Shown: piece after piece, positions 36,218 to 44,094 of the stretch
How the letters are laid out: every line of letters begins with the position of its first letter
How positions within the stretch are numbered: position 1 is the first letter of the stretch
DNA from: Paenibacillus silvisoli
GTDB taxonomy: Bacteria; Bacillota; Bacilli; Paenibacillales; Paenibacillaceae
DNA length: 64,000 nucleotides
Reading direction: 5' to 3'
NCBI RefSeq assembly: GCF_030866765.1
Contig: NZ_CP133017.1
Span: 2,013,001 to 2,077,000 of the forward strand
Translations under genes and position numbers: made by a program
The notes under the pieces: model-generated
The model's input: the letters and a program-made list of their open reading frames with translations, nothing else
Told to the model about the DNA's origin: nothing
The model's database searches: none

Positions 36218-37102
36218 ATGATTCATTGCGACGGACTCGTAAAAATATATAAGACGGACGATCTGGAGGTCGTAGCGCTGCAGGGGCTTGACCTTCACGT
36301 CGAGGCCGGCGAGCTGATGGCGATCATCGGCAACAGCGGCAGCGGCAAATCGACGCTGCTTAACATGCTGGGCGGTCTCGACCGCCCTTCCGCCGGCAAG
36401 CTGCTCGTCGACGACAAGGATCTGCTCAAATTCACCGAACGCGACCTGGTCAAATATAAGCGCGAAACGGTCGGTTTCGTCTGGCAAAACAATGCGCGCA
36501 ACCTGATCCCGTATTTGACGGCATTGGAGAACGTGGAGCTGCCGATCCTGCTGAAGGGCCGCGGCAAACGTCTGCGGGCGCTCGAGCTGCTGGAGGCGGT
36601 CGGGCTAAGCCACCGCATCAAGAACCGGCTGAGCGAGCTGTCCGGCGGGGAGCAGCAGCGGGTCGCGATCGCCATTGCGCTGGCGAACGAGCCGAAGCTG
36701 CTGCTGGCCGACGAACCGACGGGCTCGCTCGACACGAAGATGTCCAATCAGATTCTGGATCTGTTCCGGGAACTGAACCGCAACATCGGCATTACGATCG
36801 TTATCGTTACGCATGACCCGCTGCTGGCCAGGAAGGTGGACCGCGTCGTGGCTATCCGCGACGGCAAAACCTCGTCCGAGATTATTCGGCGCCAATCCTA
36901 CGCCGAAGAGCTGGCGGCGCTGGAAAGCGGCGTGGCTCTGGAGCAGACGGAAAGCCATGTGGAGTATGCGGTTATCGATAAAGCGGGACGTTTGCAAATT
37001 CCTGCGAGCTACTTGCAGGCCGATGAATTCAAAGAGAAAAACAAAGTTCGCGTAGAGATGGAAGAGGGCCGGATCATTCTGTATCCGCCTGAAGCGAAAT
37101 AA
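36218..37102 (+). CDS. ABC ATP-binding protein with AbrB-like C-terminal domain
   Basis: The 294-residue ATPase has Walker A IIGNSGSGKSTLLN near residue 38, Q-loop VWQNNARNLIPY near 88, signature LSGGEQQRVAIAIA near 143 and Walker B LLLADEPTGSLD near 164-175. After the ATPase core (about 1-225) and a linker, residues about 247-294 read like a SpoVT/AbrB swapped-hairpin domain: VIDKAGRLQIPASYL, then KNKVRVEMEEGRIILYP. In AbrB proteins that fold binds DNA or oligomerises, so this could be an assembly or regulatory module. GGGGAGG precedes the ATG. It overlaps no neighbour and lies 3 bp after the permease. Confidence 0.9.
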   Translation: MIHCDGLVKIYKTDDLEVVALQGLDLHVEAGELMAIIGNSGSGKSTLLNMLGGLDRPSAGKLLVDDKDLLKFTERDLVKYKRETVGFVWQNNARNLIPYLTALENVELPILLKGRGKRLRALELLEAVGLSHRIKNRLSELSGGEQQRVAIAIALANEPKLLLADEPTGSLDTKMSNQILDLFRELNRNIGITIVIVTHDPLLARKVDRVVAIRDGKTSSEIIRRQSYAEELAALESGVALEQTESHVEYAVIDKAGRLQIPASYLQADEFKEKNKVRVEMEEGRIILYPPEAK

Positions 37103-37117
37103 GGAGTGGAAGCTGCC

Positions 37118-37678
37118 ATGCCTAAAGTGGTTATTTTGTCCGGAAGCCCGAATCCGGTATCCCGGTTGAACGGAATGACCGATTATGCGGAGGAGAAGCT
37201 GCGCGCGCTCGGCTGGGAAGTGAAGTCGCTGCACGCGGCGTCGCTGCCTGCGGAGGATCTGGTGCTGGCCCGCTGGGACAGCCCGGCGATCAAAGAAGCG
37301 AATCAGCTGATTGAGGGCGCGGATGCGGTCATCGTCGCCAGCCCGGTGTATAAAGCGTCTTTCACCGGCGTGCTGAAGACGTATCTCGACTTGCTGCCGC
37401 AAACCGGGCTGGAAGGGAAGGTCGTGCTGCCGCTGTTCATCGGCGGAACGATCGCGCACCTGCTGACGATCGACTACGCATTGAAGCCGGTGCTTTCCGC
37501 GCTTTACGCACGGCATGTATCCGCTGGCGTGTACGCGGTGGATGCCCAAATCCAGAAGACGCCGGAAGGCGGCCTCCAGCTCGAAGAAGAGCTGGTGCGG
37601 CGTTTGGACGCGGCAATCGCTTCCTTCGCCGAAGCGACGACGCTGTTCAGCTCGCTGCGGTCGACGACTAATTCTTAA
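37118..37678 (+). CDS. NADPH-dependent FMN reductase
   Basis: The 186-residue flavodoxin-like protein has the flavin phosphate loop ILSGSPNPVSRL at residues 5-16 and ADAVIVASPVYKASFTGVLKTYLDLL near 71-96, as in SsuE-type FMN reductases. It supplies reduced flavin in the cytosol. AAGGAG (37101-37106) lies 11 bp before the ATG; the in-frame GTG at 37106 overlaps the ribosome site. It follows the second ABC ATPase by 15 bp and probably shares its transcript, though a functional tie to the transporter is not obvious. Confidence 0.9.
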   Translation: MPKVVILSGSPNPVSRLNGMTDYAEEKLRALGWEVKSLHAASLPAEDLVLARWDSPAIKEANQLIEGADAVIVASPVYKASFTGVLKTYLDLLPQTGLEGKVVLPLFIGGTIAHLLTIDYALKPVLSALYARHVSAGVYAVDAQIQKTPEGGLQLEEELVRRLDAAIASFAEATTLFSSLRSTTNS

Positions 37679-37690
37679 TCGAATGCTTCA

Positions 37691-37727
37691 AGGGGCATCC
37701 CATAGCCGATGGGATGCCCCTTGTTTT
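37691..37727 (+). terminator. Terminator of the ABC/FMN reductase operon
   Basis: AGGGGCATCCCAT (37691-37703) pairs perfectly with ATGGGATGCCCCT (37709-37721), then TGTTTT. Confidence 0.9.
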
Positions 37728-37731
37728 ATGA

Positions 37732-37768
37732 AGAAAAAAAGCGACCCAGAAATGAATCTAGGTCGCTT
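37732..37768 (-). terminator. Terminator of pepF
   Basis: On the minus strand AAGCGACC (37761-37768) pairs with GGTCGCTT (37739-37746), followed by a T-run from the A-tract at 37732-37738. Confidence 0.8.
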
Positions 37769-37782
37769 CTTATTGCCGCCGA

Positions 37783-39573
37783 CTAAGAAGTCAGCTGCTC
37801 CATTTGCTCGATCAGCTCTTCGAACACGCTCATCGCTTGCTCGATCGGCTCCGGCGACGACATATCGACGCCGGCTTTTTTCAAAATATTGATGGAGTAG
37901 TCGCTGCCGCCGCTCTTCAGGAAGCCCAGGTAACGCTCGACGGCAGGTGCGCCTTCGTCGAGAATTTGCTTCGAGAAGCTCGTTGCCGCGGAGAAGCCCG
38001 TCGCGTATTTGTACACGTAGAAGCTTGTGTAGAAATGCGGGATGCGCGCCCATTCCATTTCGATGTCTTGATCGATGACCATGCCTTCGCCGTAGTAGAG
38101 CTTGTTCAGGTCGTAGTAGATTTTGCTGAATTCCTGCGGCGTCAGCGAATCGCCGGCTTCCGCGCGTTCGTGAATGATTTTCTCGAACTCGGCGAACATC
38201 GTCTGACGGAACACCGTCGTGCGGAACTGGTCGGCGTAGTAGGTCAGCAGGTACATTTTTTCCTTCGGATCGGTCGACTTCTTCAGCATGTAATCCATCA
38301 GGAGCGCTTCGTTGAGCGTCGAGGCTACCTCGGCCAGGAAGATCGTATACTGCGCGTCGCGGTAATCCTGCGTATTGTCGGAATAGTAGGAGTGAAGCGC
38401 ATGGCCCATCTCATGAGTCAGCGTGAACATGCTGTTCAAGTTATCCTTATGGTTGAGCAGCACGTACGGATGCGTGCCGTAAGCGCCCCAGCTGTAAGCG
38501 CCGCTGCGTTTGCCTTCGTTCTCGTAAACGTCGATCCAGCCTTTGTCGAAGCCATCCTGCAGGACGGTCAAGTAATCCTCGCCGAGCGGCTTCAAGCTTT
38601 CCTTGACGGTTTTCTTCGCGTCCTCGTACGTGATGTCCATCTTGAACTCGTCGACAAGCGGCGCGAACAAGTCGTACATGTGCAGCTCATCGACCTTCAG
38701 CAGCTTTTTGCGCAGCGCCATGTAACGGTGCATGAGCGGAAGATGCTTGTGGATCGTGCCGATCAGGTTCGAATACACTTCCTTCGGAATGTTGTCGCCA
38801 TAGAGCGACATTTCCAGCACGGAAGGGTACTTGCGCGCGCGCGAATAAAAGACGTTTTTCGTGACGTTGGCGCTCAGCGTGGAAGCGATCGTATTTTTAA
38901 GCTTCCCGTATGTCGCGTACATCGCTTTAAAGGCGCCTTCGCGCACCTCGCGGTTTTTGCTCTCCAGGAACTGTATGTAGCGTCCGTGCGACAGCTCGAC
39001 CTCTTCGCCGTTCTCGTCCTTCACCTTCGGGAATTTCAAGTCGGCGTTGTTCAGCATGTTGAAAATCGTGCCCGGCGCTTGGCTGATATTGCCGACCTGC
39101 GCAAGCAGCGCTTCCTCGGACTTCGAGAGCACATGCGCTTTCTGGCGCTTCATTTCTTCGAGCGTTTGGCGGTATTTCGCCAAAGACTCGTTATTGATCA
39201 TCGCTTCGAGCGCTTCGTCCGACAGGCTCAGCACTTCCGGCGTAATAAAGGACAACGCTTCGCCCGTTTCAACGCTCAGCTTCTTCGACTTGTCGGAGAG
39301 CGCCTGGAACGTCGGCTCCGCCGTATCCTCGTGATGCTTCATATTCGCGTACACATAGAGTCGTTCTACTTTGAGCGAAAGCTCGTCCTCAAGCTCGAAG
39401 CAAGCTTTAAGCTGCGCCGGATCGGCCAATTTGCCTTGGTAGGCTTCGACCTTCTTCATTTCCTCTTTCGCTTGCGCGTATTCCTTGTCCCATGCGGATT
39501 GATCCGCGAAAATATCTTCCAGCTGCCAACGGTGCTCAGCTGCCGTTTCGGAACGCTTTGGTACTTGGCTCAT
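37783..39573 (-). CDS. pepF: Oligoendopeptidase F (M3 family zinc metallopeptidase)
   Basis: The 596-residue cytosolic peptidase cleaves short oligopeptides. It carries the M3 zinc motif THEMGHALHSYYS near residue 382-394, with the third ligand Glu in LAEVASTLNEALL near 410. It has the typical N-terminal WQLEDIFA and C-terminal SGGSDYSINILKKAGVDM. The start at 39573 gives MSQVPKRSETAAEHRW and has GAGGAGGG 6-7 bp upstream; 52 longer in-frame residues are judged non-coding. It is a single-gene unit. Confidence 0.96.
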   Translation of the reverse strand: MSQVPKRSETAAEHRWQLEDIFADQSAWDKEYAQAKEEMKKVEAYQGKLADPAQLKACFELEDELSLKVERLYVYANMKHHEDTAEPTFQALSDKSKKLSVETGEALSFITPEVLSLSDEALEAMINNESLAKYRQTLEEMKRQKAHVLSKSEEALLAQVGNISQAPGTIFNMLNNADLKFPKVKDENGEEVELSHGRYIQFLESKNREVREGAFKAMYATYGKLKNTIASTLSANVTKNVFYSRARKYPSVLEMSLYGDNIPKEVYSNLIGTIHKHLPLMHRYMALRKKLLKVDELHMYDLFAPLVDEFKMDITYEDAKKTVKESLKPLGEDYLTVLQDGFDKGWIDVYENEGKRSGAYSWGAYGTHPYVLLNHKDNLNSMFTLTHEMGHALHSYYSDNTQDYRDAQYTIFLAEVASTLNEALLMDYMLKKSTDPKEKMYLLTYYADQFRTTVFRQTMFAEFEKIIHERAEAGDSLTPQEFSKIYYDLNKLYYGEGMVIDQDIEMEWARIPHFYTSFYVYKYATGFSAATSFSKQILDEGAPAVERYLGFLKSGGSDYSINILKKAGVDMSSPEPIEQAMSVFEELIEQMEQLTS

Positions 39574-39755
39574 AGGAACCCTCCTCGCAAGATGGTTGGT
39601 AGATGTGGCGGAATCTGCACTATGGGGCGCCGCGTGCCGCAAGTGGGATGCGCTTGTCTGCAGCATAGCGAGCGATAATAGAATCGGCAGCCATTTCACG
39701 CTAGAAGTTCCTCCCCGAAAGGTAGTCACTCTAGTTTGGCCCGGCGGTCAATCCG

Positions 39756-39935
39756 TTATGTCCCCATTGTTGTCAAACTGTACACAATCAGGAAAAAGGC
39801 AAAAGCAATGAAGACGATCGCTGCGATGGCAAGACCTCTTCTCATGCTCGCGGGGATGTTATTCCGCTGCATAATCAGGATGATCCCGAGCGAAAATGCC
39901 GCAATGATGAAAATAATCGTCGATGTAGGTTCCAC
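39756..39935 (-). CDS. Small two-helix membrane protein, unknown
   Basis: The 59-residue protein has two TM helices (about 4-20 and 36-55) joined by a basic loop QRNNIPASMRRG. The GTG start at 39935 is chosen because GGAGGGG lies 11 bp upstream; a longer form from a GTG at 39959 would overlap that site. No family is recognised. Upstream of pepF, the 180-bp stretch 39574-39755 holds nothing else I can support. Confidence 0.65.
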   Translation of the reverse strand: MEPTSTIIFIIAAFSLGIILIMQRNNIPASMRRGLAIAAIVFIAFAFFLIVYSLTTMGT

Positions 39936-40032
39936 TAAGGCGTTGGCTCCCCTCCGCACAACCTATGCAGGTTGGTACTTGGATATGTTTCGATGTGCAG
40001 GATGAATTTTCCTCCTGCCTGCAGCCTTGATT

Positions 40033-40266
40033 TTAAACGGAGCGAAACGCTTCCATGATGGCTTGCAGCTCTTCTTCGCGGCCAACGAAATCTTGCGGAC
40101 GGAACCGGTTCTCCGCCCAATGAAGCATTTCGGGGCGGCTGACGAACGTGTGGCATTCTTCGCCCCACTGGTCGTTGATTTCGCGAACGATCAACGTTTT
40201 GCCTTGGATCTCGACGTTCAGCATATTGTATTTATCCGTTTTATAAATTTGTACCTTCTTAAACAT
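40033..40266 (-). CDS. Conserved-looking small soluble protein, unknown
   Basis: The 77-residue acidic protein starts MFKKVQIYKTDKYN. Its string IVREINDQWGEECHTFVSRPEML suggests a compact beta-rich domain followed by helices (RFRPQDFVGREEELQAI). AGAGGATGG sits upstream of the ATG. I do not recognise the family. Codon bias and the ribosome site support it as real; the 17 further in-frame residues upstream are excluded. Confidence 0.65.
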   Translation of the reverse strand: MFKKVQIYKTDKYNMLNVEIQGKTLIVREINDQWGEECHTFVSRPEMLHWAENRFRPQDFVGREEELQAIMEAFRSV

Positions 40267-40449
40267 AAGGACCATCCTCTCTGAAATAAGCGTGCTGCTT
40301 CCTCTCATGATAGCCATAAAATGGGGTAGAAATCAAATGTTTTGCGTGGTAGAATATGGCATCAGCCCTAGTGTTGACCGCAAGCGGAGACGATTTTGAG
40401 AAGGCTAGTCAGTTGAGAAGAGATGAGACGAGACGAGGAGAGGTTGCGA

Positions 40450-41154
40450 ATGAGTAAAGGGTATCCGCAAGTTGGAGTGAGCGTTACCTGCAGAAGCTTC
40501 GAAGAGTATGTGTTGATGTTTGATTTAGAGCAGAAGGATTTGGCTGCCTGCGGCAGCATGCTGGACATTGCCGCCGGCGCGTCATCGTTCACCGCCGAGG
40601 CCCATGGGCGCGGATTGGATGCGTATGCCGTCGACCCTCGATATGAGCTGGCGCCTAAGCAGCTGATCGGAGACGCCGGCGAGGAGATTGCCGTATCGAC
40701 AGCTAAGCTGGCACAGCTGAGCGACCGGTTTGATTTTAGCTACTATGGAGATTTGGACCGTCACCGTGCGGGCAGGGAGGCATCGCTTGCCAAATTCGCA
40801 TCGCATTACGGTGCGGCCGAAGTGCGGGAGAATCGTTACCGGTCAGGAACGCTTCCTAATCTGCCTTTCGAAGACAATCGGTTCGGTCTCGTGCTGTGCA
40901 GTCATTTCCTATTCCTATATGAAGAGCAGTTCGATTACGATTTTCACTTGGCGGCGGTGCTCGACATGATGCGCGTCTGCAAGCCGGGCGGCAGCGTGCG
41001 CATCTATCCGCTGATATCGCTGAAATGGGAGCCATACGCCCATTTGGAGCAGCTGCTCGAAGCGGTACGGGCAGAAGGGGCGGAGGCAGGCTGTTTCCGG
41101 TCCAAGCTGCCATTTATTCCTGGATCAGAGCTTGGTCTTTTTGTCAATGTTTAA
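40450..41154 (+). CDS. SAM-dependent methyltransferase-like protein
   Basis: The 234-residue protein has motif I MLDIAAGASSFTAEAHGRGLDAYAVDP at about residues 38-64 and a motif IV/VI-like segment NRFGLVLCSHFLFLYEEQFDYDFH near 143-166, followed by MRVCKPGGSVRIYPL near 177. Motif I has A-A-G-A in place of the usual G-x-G-x-G, so SAM binding is likely but not certain. GAGGAGAGG precedes the ATG. The cold-shock promoter starts directly after its stop codon. Confidence 0.78.
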   Translation: MSKGYPQVGVSVTCRSFEEYVLMFDLEQKDLAACGSMLDIAAGASSFTAEAHGRGLDAYAVDPRYELAPKQLIGDAGEEIAVSTAKLAQLSDRFDFSYYGDLDRHRAGREASLAKFASHYGAAEVRENRYRSGTLPNLPFEDNRFGLVLCSHFLFLYEEQFDYDFHLAAVLDMMRVCKPGGSVRIYPLISLKWEPYAHLEQLLEAVRAEGAEAGCFRSKLPFIPGSELGLFVNV

Positions 41155-41183
41155 TTGCAAAAATCTCCCACGGCGTATATAAT
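41155..41183 (+). promoter_or_regulatory. Promoter of the cold-shock gene
   Basis: TTGCAA (41155-41160), 17-bp spacer and perfect TATAAT (41178-41183) lie 52 bp before the TTG start, leaving a short 5' leader. Confidence 0.75.
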
Positions 41184-41235
41184 AAAGCAAGTCGCCCGGT
41201 TTTACGGTTGCGCTTCATTTTAGGAGGTTGTTCAT

Positions 41236-41433
41236 TTGAAAGGAACAGTTAAGTGGTTTAACGCAGAGAAAGGCTATGGCTTCATTCAAGTAGAGAACGG
41301 CGAGGATGTATTCGTTCATTATTCCGCCATCCTTGGCGAAGGCTTCAAAACATTGGATGAAGGTCAATCCGTAGAATTCGACATTACGCAGGGCAACCGC
41401 GGACCGCAAGCGGCTAACGTTACCAAGCTGTAA
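41236..41433 (+). CDS. csp: Cold-shock domain protein (CspB/CspC type)
   Basis: The 65-residue single CSD protein is an RNA chaperone that binds single-stranded nucleic acid. RNP1 KGYGFI is at residues 13-18 and RNP2 VFVHY at 26-30, with [17 protein letters not shown] at the start. The length equals B. subtilis CspB/C/D within two residues. The TTG start follows AGGAGG by 9 bp. It is monocistronic, with its own promoter and two 3' hairpins. Confidence 0.95.
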   Translation: MKGTVKWFNAEKGYGFIQVENGEDVFVHYSAILGEGFKTLDEGQSVEFDITQGNRGPQAANVTKL

Positions 41434-41438
41434 GCTGC

Positions 41439-41511
41439 AGCTTCCGTCACGGAAGCTTCATCATAATAAGCAATCATCTAGTACCCCGACAATCCGTTGT
41501 CGGGGTTTTTT
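41439..41511 (+). terminator. Hairpin pair and terminator after csp
   Basis: AGCTTCCG-TCA-CGGAAGCT (41439-41457) is an 8-bp hairpin. The terminator ACCCCGACAA (41483-41492) pairs with TTGTCGGGGT (41497-41506) and runs into six T residues. Confidence 0.9.
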
Positions 41512-41539
41512 ATGAAATGAACCGCTGGGAGGGGACGGC

Positions 41540-42790
41540 GTGGAGGCTGCAAGGCTGCATCATCAGACCATCTACATCGAACGGGAACGGAACGAGCTGG
41601 TCGCCAGACGGTTGAGCGCGGAGCAGATCAACGCTGTCTTCGAGGGGAAGTATCGCATTTTTTCGCGTGAAAAGGGTTCGTTTCAGTGCGGCTGCTGCGG
41701 CGAGCGGGTCGTCATGGTGCTGTATCAGGACAAGGCGATCTTTCGTCACTACAGCAGCGAGCGCTGCGCGGGCGAACGGAACTATGCCACTTATTTGGCC
41801 GGACGCGAGACGCAGCGCGAGACGGCTATTAAGCAGTCGGCCGGTAAAGAAGCGCTGCACCTTGCGTTCATGCAGGCGAACCGAAGCGGTCATTATCGGG
41901 TGGAAGAGGGCTACCTGTTCAAGAAAGAGCTGAAGGCTGTGCCGGATTTTATCGTGACTTTTCAGGACGGCGAGCAATGGGCGATCGACTATATCGTCAC
42001 GCTGCGCGGAGACAACGCCTTTCGCAAACGAATCGATAACCGGCTGCGCGGTTACCGCGAACACGGGTTGCAGCCGTTGTTTTTGATCGACGCCGGCTAT
42101 ATGGCTTTACAGGGGGAGCGGAGTATATCCTTCAATCATTCCGAATCCAGAATGGTCGTCCCGAAAAACGACTACAGCCGTGCTTGGGAAACGTACATAG
42201 CCGGTCAGCAGCTGGACTGGGAGTTGTTCGAACGTTATTTCGGGACGAAGGATGTCAGCGTGCAGTCGCTGCTCTATATGGATGTGGAGAAGGGGATGGG
42301 GCAGCTGACCCGTTTCCTGCAGCTTTCCGACAAGTGGGGAGAGCTGCTGTTTGCCCCCTGCGAAATGCCGCTCGACCAGCTGCTCGCCGTGGATGAGAAG
42401 CTGCTGCGGGAGTCGGGCCGGTATAGCTTCAGTCTGTTCTCGGATGAGGAGCCTTTTCTGCTGCATGATTTTACGGACGAGCTGGAGGTGCGATTGCGGC
42501 GGTTCGAGGAAGAGAACGAGCGTCGTGCCATGGAGCAGGAGGCCGCGCGGCGCGCAAGACCTTCGAAGGTTGTAAAGCCGGTATACGAAGAAATCGATAA
42601 GCTGCATGAGCTGCTGCTGCGCTGCCAAGCGTCTCCGAACCGGCCCTTGTATCCATCGCTTGAGCCGAATCTCGCCAAAGCCGAGGCTTTGATCGCGCTC
42701 TATCTGGAGGGCGGCGAGGAGGCGGAAGCCTGCTACAAGAGCGCCTTCAGTATTCTGATGAATATTAGCTACCCGCTGCTTGGGGAGTAA
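41540..42790 (+). CDS. CoiA-like competence/nuclease protein
   Basis: The 416-residue protein resembles CoiA. An N-terminal zinc-finger-like set has C50, C52/C53, H70 and C76 (FQCGCCGERV, FRHYSSERC). A nuclease-like core follows: VPDFIV (D136), WAIDYIV (D150) and the R-x-Y helix KRIDNRLRGYREHGLQPLFLID. In the common CoiA core the second acidic residue and following Gln read AIEiQ; here it reads AIDYI, so the Gln is missing and catalysis may be altered. The C-terminal half has a charged helix near 318-345 and is family-specific. The GTG start follows GGAGG by 7 bp. CoiA is needed for DNA uptake in other Gram-positives. Confidence 0.65.
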   Translation: MEAARLHHQTIYIERERNELVARRLSAEQINAVFEGKYRIFSREKGSFQCGCCGERVVMVLYQDKAIFRHYSSERCAGERNYATYLAGRETQRETAIKQSAGKEALHLAFMQANRSGHYRVEEGYLFKKELKAVPDFIVTFQDGEQWAIDYIVTLRGDNAFRKRIDNRLRGYREHGLQPLFLIDAGYMALQGERSISFNHSESRMVVPKNDYSRAWETYIAGQQLDWELFERYFGTKDVSVQSLLYMDVEKGMGQLTRFLQLSDKWGELLFAPCEMPLDQLLAVDEKLLRESGRYSFSLFSDEEPFLLHDFTDELEVRLRRFEEENERRAMEQEAARRARPSKVVKPVYEEIDKLHELLLRCQASPNRPLYPSLEPNLAKAEALIALYLEGGEEAEACYKSAFSILMNISYPLLGE

Positions 42791-42811
42791 ACGCAAGCGC
42801 GCATAAACAAG

Positions 42812-42844
42812 TAACCCCCTTTGCCGTAGCGGCAAAAGGGGTTA
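42812..42844. terminator. Bidirectional terminator between the CoiA-like and MFS genes
   Basis: TAACCCCCTTTGCCG and CGGCAAAAGGGGTTA pair around TAG with one mismatch; an A/T-rich flank lies on the plus side. Confidence 0.82.
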
Positions 42845-42868
42845 TTTTATTTCGCAGACACTTTGCTT

Positions 42869-44086
42869 CTAGCCATCCTGATTCCGGTAATACTTGAACC
42901 AAAATGCGGCGGATGCGATGAGCGCCAGCGCCGTAGCGAGATGGAAGAAGGCGGTTTTGCCGAAATGCTCGTAGACGGCGCCTCCGGCCGTTCCGCTAAT
43001 CGCGCCGGCAATGCCGCTCCATACGATCGCATAGACCGCTTGTCCGGAGGAGCGGAACTCATCGGGAATGATGCGGGACAAATAGCGCAGCGCCGTAACC
43101 ATATAGATACCGAACGTTATGCTGTGCATGGCTTGAATCGGAATGATCCAGCCCGGCGACGAAATTTCGCCGATCAGCCAGAACCGCAGCGCGTACATGA
43201 GGCTTGCGATGGCGAGCAGCGGGAGCTCTTTGAATTTATGCCCGTATTTGCCGAGCAGATAGAGAACCGGAATTTCGCTGATGGCCGAAATCATCCACGC
43301 AATGCCGACGAGCGAATCGTCGGCGCCAAGCTCGCGCATCGTCACGACGAGGAAGCCTTCATACATCCGGTGCGCGATCGAGACGACCAGAACGATGGCG
43401 AAATACGTGAGAATGCTCGGCTGCCGAATGATTTTCAGGAAGCCGACGAAGTCGACTTTTCGTTTAGGCCCTTGATAATCCTTAAGCGTGAACGACAATA
43501 GCAGCGCCAATCCGATCGAACAAATCGCCAGCGGGATCGTTGCCGCAGACCCCGTCCATTTCAGCAGCTGACCGACCAGGAACGCCGAGAATGCGAAGCC
43601 GAGCGATCCGAATACGCGTATCAGCGCGTATGGTTTCGACGTGAATTGGCTGGACAGGAGGATCAGGCTGTCGCTAAGCGGATTGACCGGCATCTGGAAG
43701 AAGTAGAAAGCCAGCATGATGACGCAGACGATGACGAACGCATCCGTCGTGAACAGCAGCGATACCATGACGAGCTGCCCGAACATAAGCAAGGTCATGA
43801 TCTTCTTGATCGTCCGGTATTTGTCGCTGGCCGTACCGAAGATAATGTTAGCGAAGATCGAGATGAACGGCCCGGTCGAGTAAATGATGCCGATCTGGCC
43901 GGCCGAATACCCGCGGTCCAGAAAATAAAGCGGGAAATAAGAGACGACGATCGCCTGCGTCGTATAAATGACGTACATAAAAAGCCGAAGCATGAACACT
44001 TCGCGCGCAACCGAGGACGGCTTGGCTGCGGCTTGTGCGGCATCTTCGGCGGAAGAAGCTTGTATCGCTTGTCGTAATGAGCCCAT
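42869..44086 (-). CDS. MFS transporter (PPP/LacY-like branch)
   Basis: The 405-residue, 12-TM major facilitator has the typical motif-A-like loop FGTASDKYRTIKKIM near residues 70-84 and YALIRVFGSLGFAFSAFLVG near 137. The sequence, with YSAGQIGIIYSTGPFISIFAN, fits the MFS_1_like (phenylpropionate permease) branch. Substrate is unknown. An ATG start at 44086 is chosen (GGAGTG about 11 bp upstream); a GTG at 44098 that overlaps the upstream gene stop is possible. It is coupled to the MATE-type gene. Confidence 0.9.
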   Translation of the reverse strand: MGSLRQAIQASSAEDAAQAAAKPSSVAREVFMLRLFMYVIYTTQAIVVSYFPLYFLDRGYSAGQIGIIYSTGPFISIFANIIFGTASDKYRTIKKIMTLLMFGQLVMVSLLFTTDAFVIVCVIMLAFYFFQMPVNPLSDSLILLSSQFTSKPYALIRVFGSLGFAFSAFLVGQLLKWTGSAATIPLAICSIGLALLLSFTLKDYQGPKRKVDFVGFLKIIRQPSILTYFAIVLVVSIAHRMYEGFLVVTMRELGADDSLVGIAWMISAISEIPVLYLLGKYGHKFKELPLLAIASLMYALRFWLIGEISSPGWIIPIQAMHSITFGIYMVTALRYLSRIIPDEFRSSGQAVYAIVWSGIAGAISGTAGGAVYEHFGKTAFFHLATALALIASAAFWFKYYRNQDG

Positions 44087-44094
44087 GATGAATT

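Noticed and set aside
34469..36487. 672-aa antisense ORF
   Set aside because: It is the reverse-frame shadow of the large ABC permease; high GC at third codon positions opens the opposite frame.
37804..39678. 624-aa ORF opposite pepF
   Set aside because: Reverse-frame shadow of pepF, with no ribosome site or family features.
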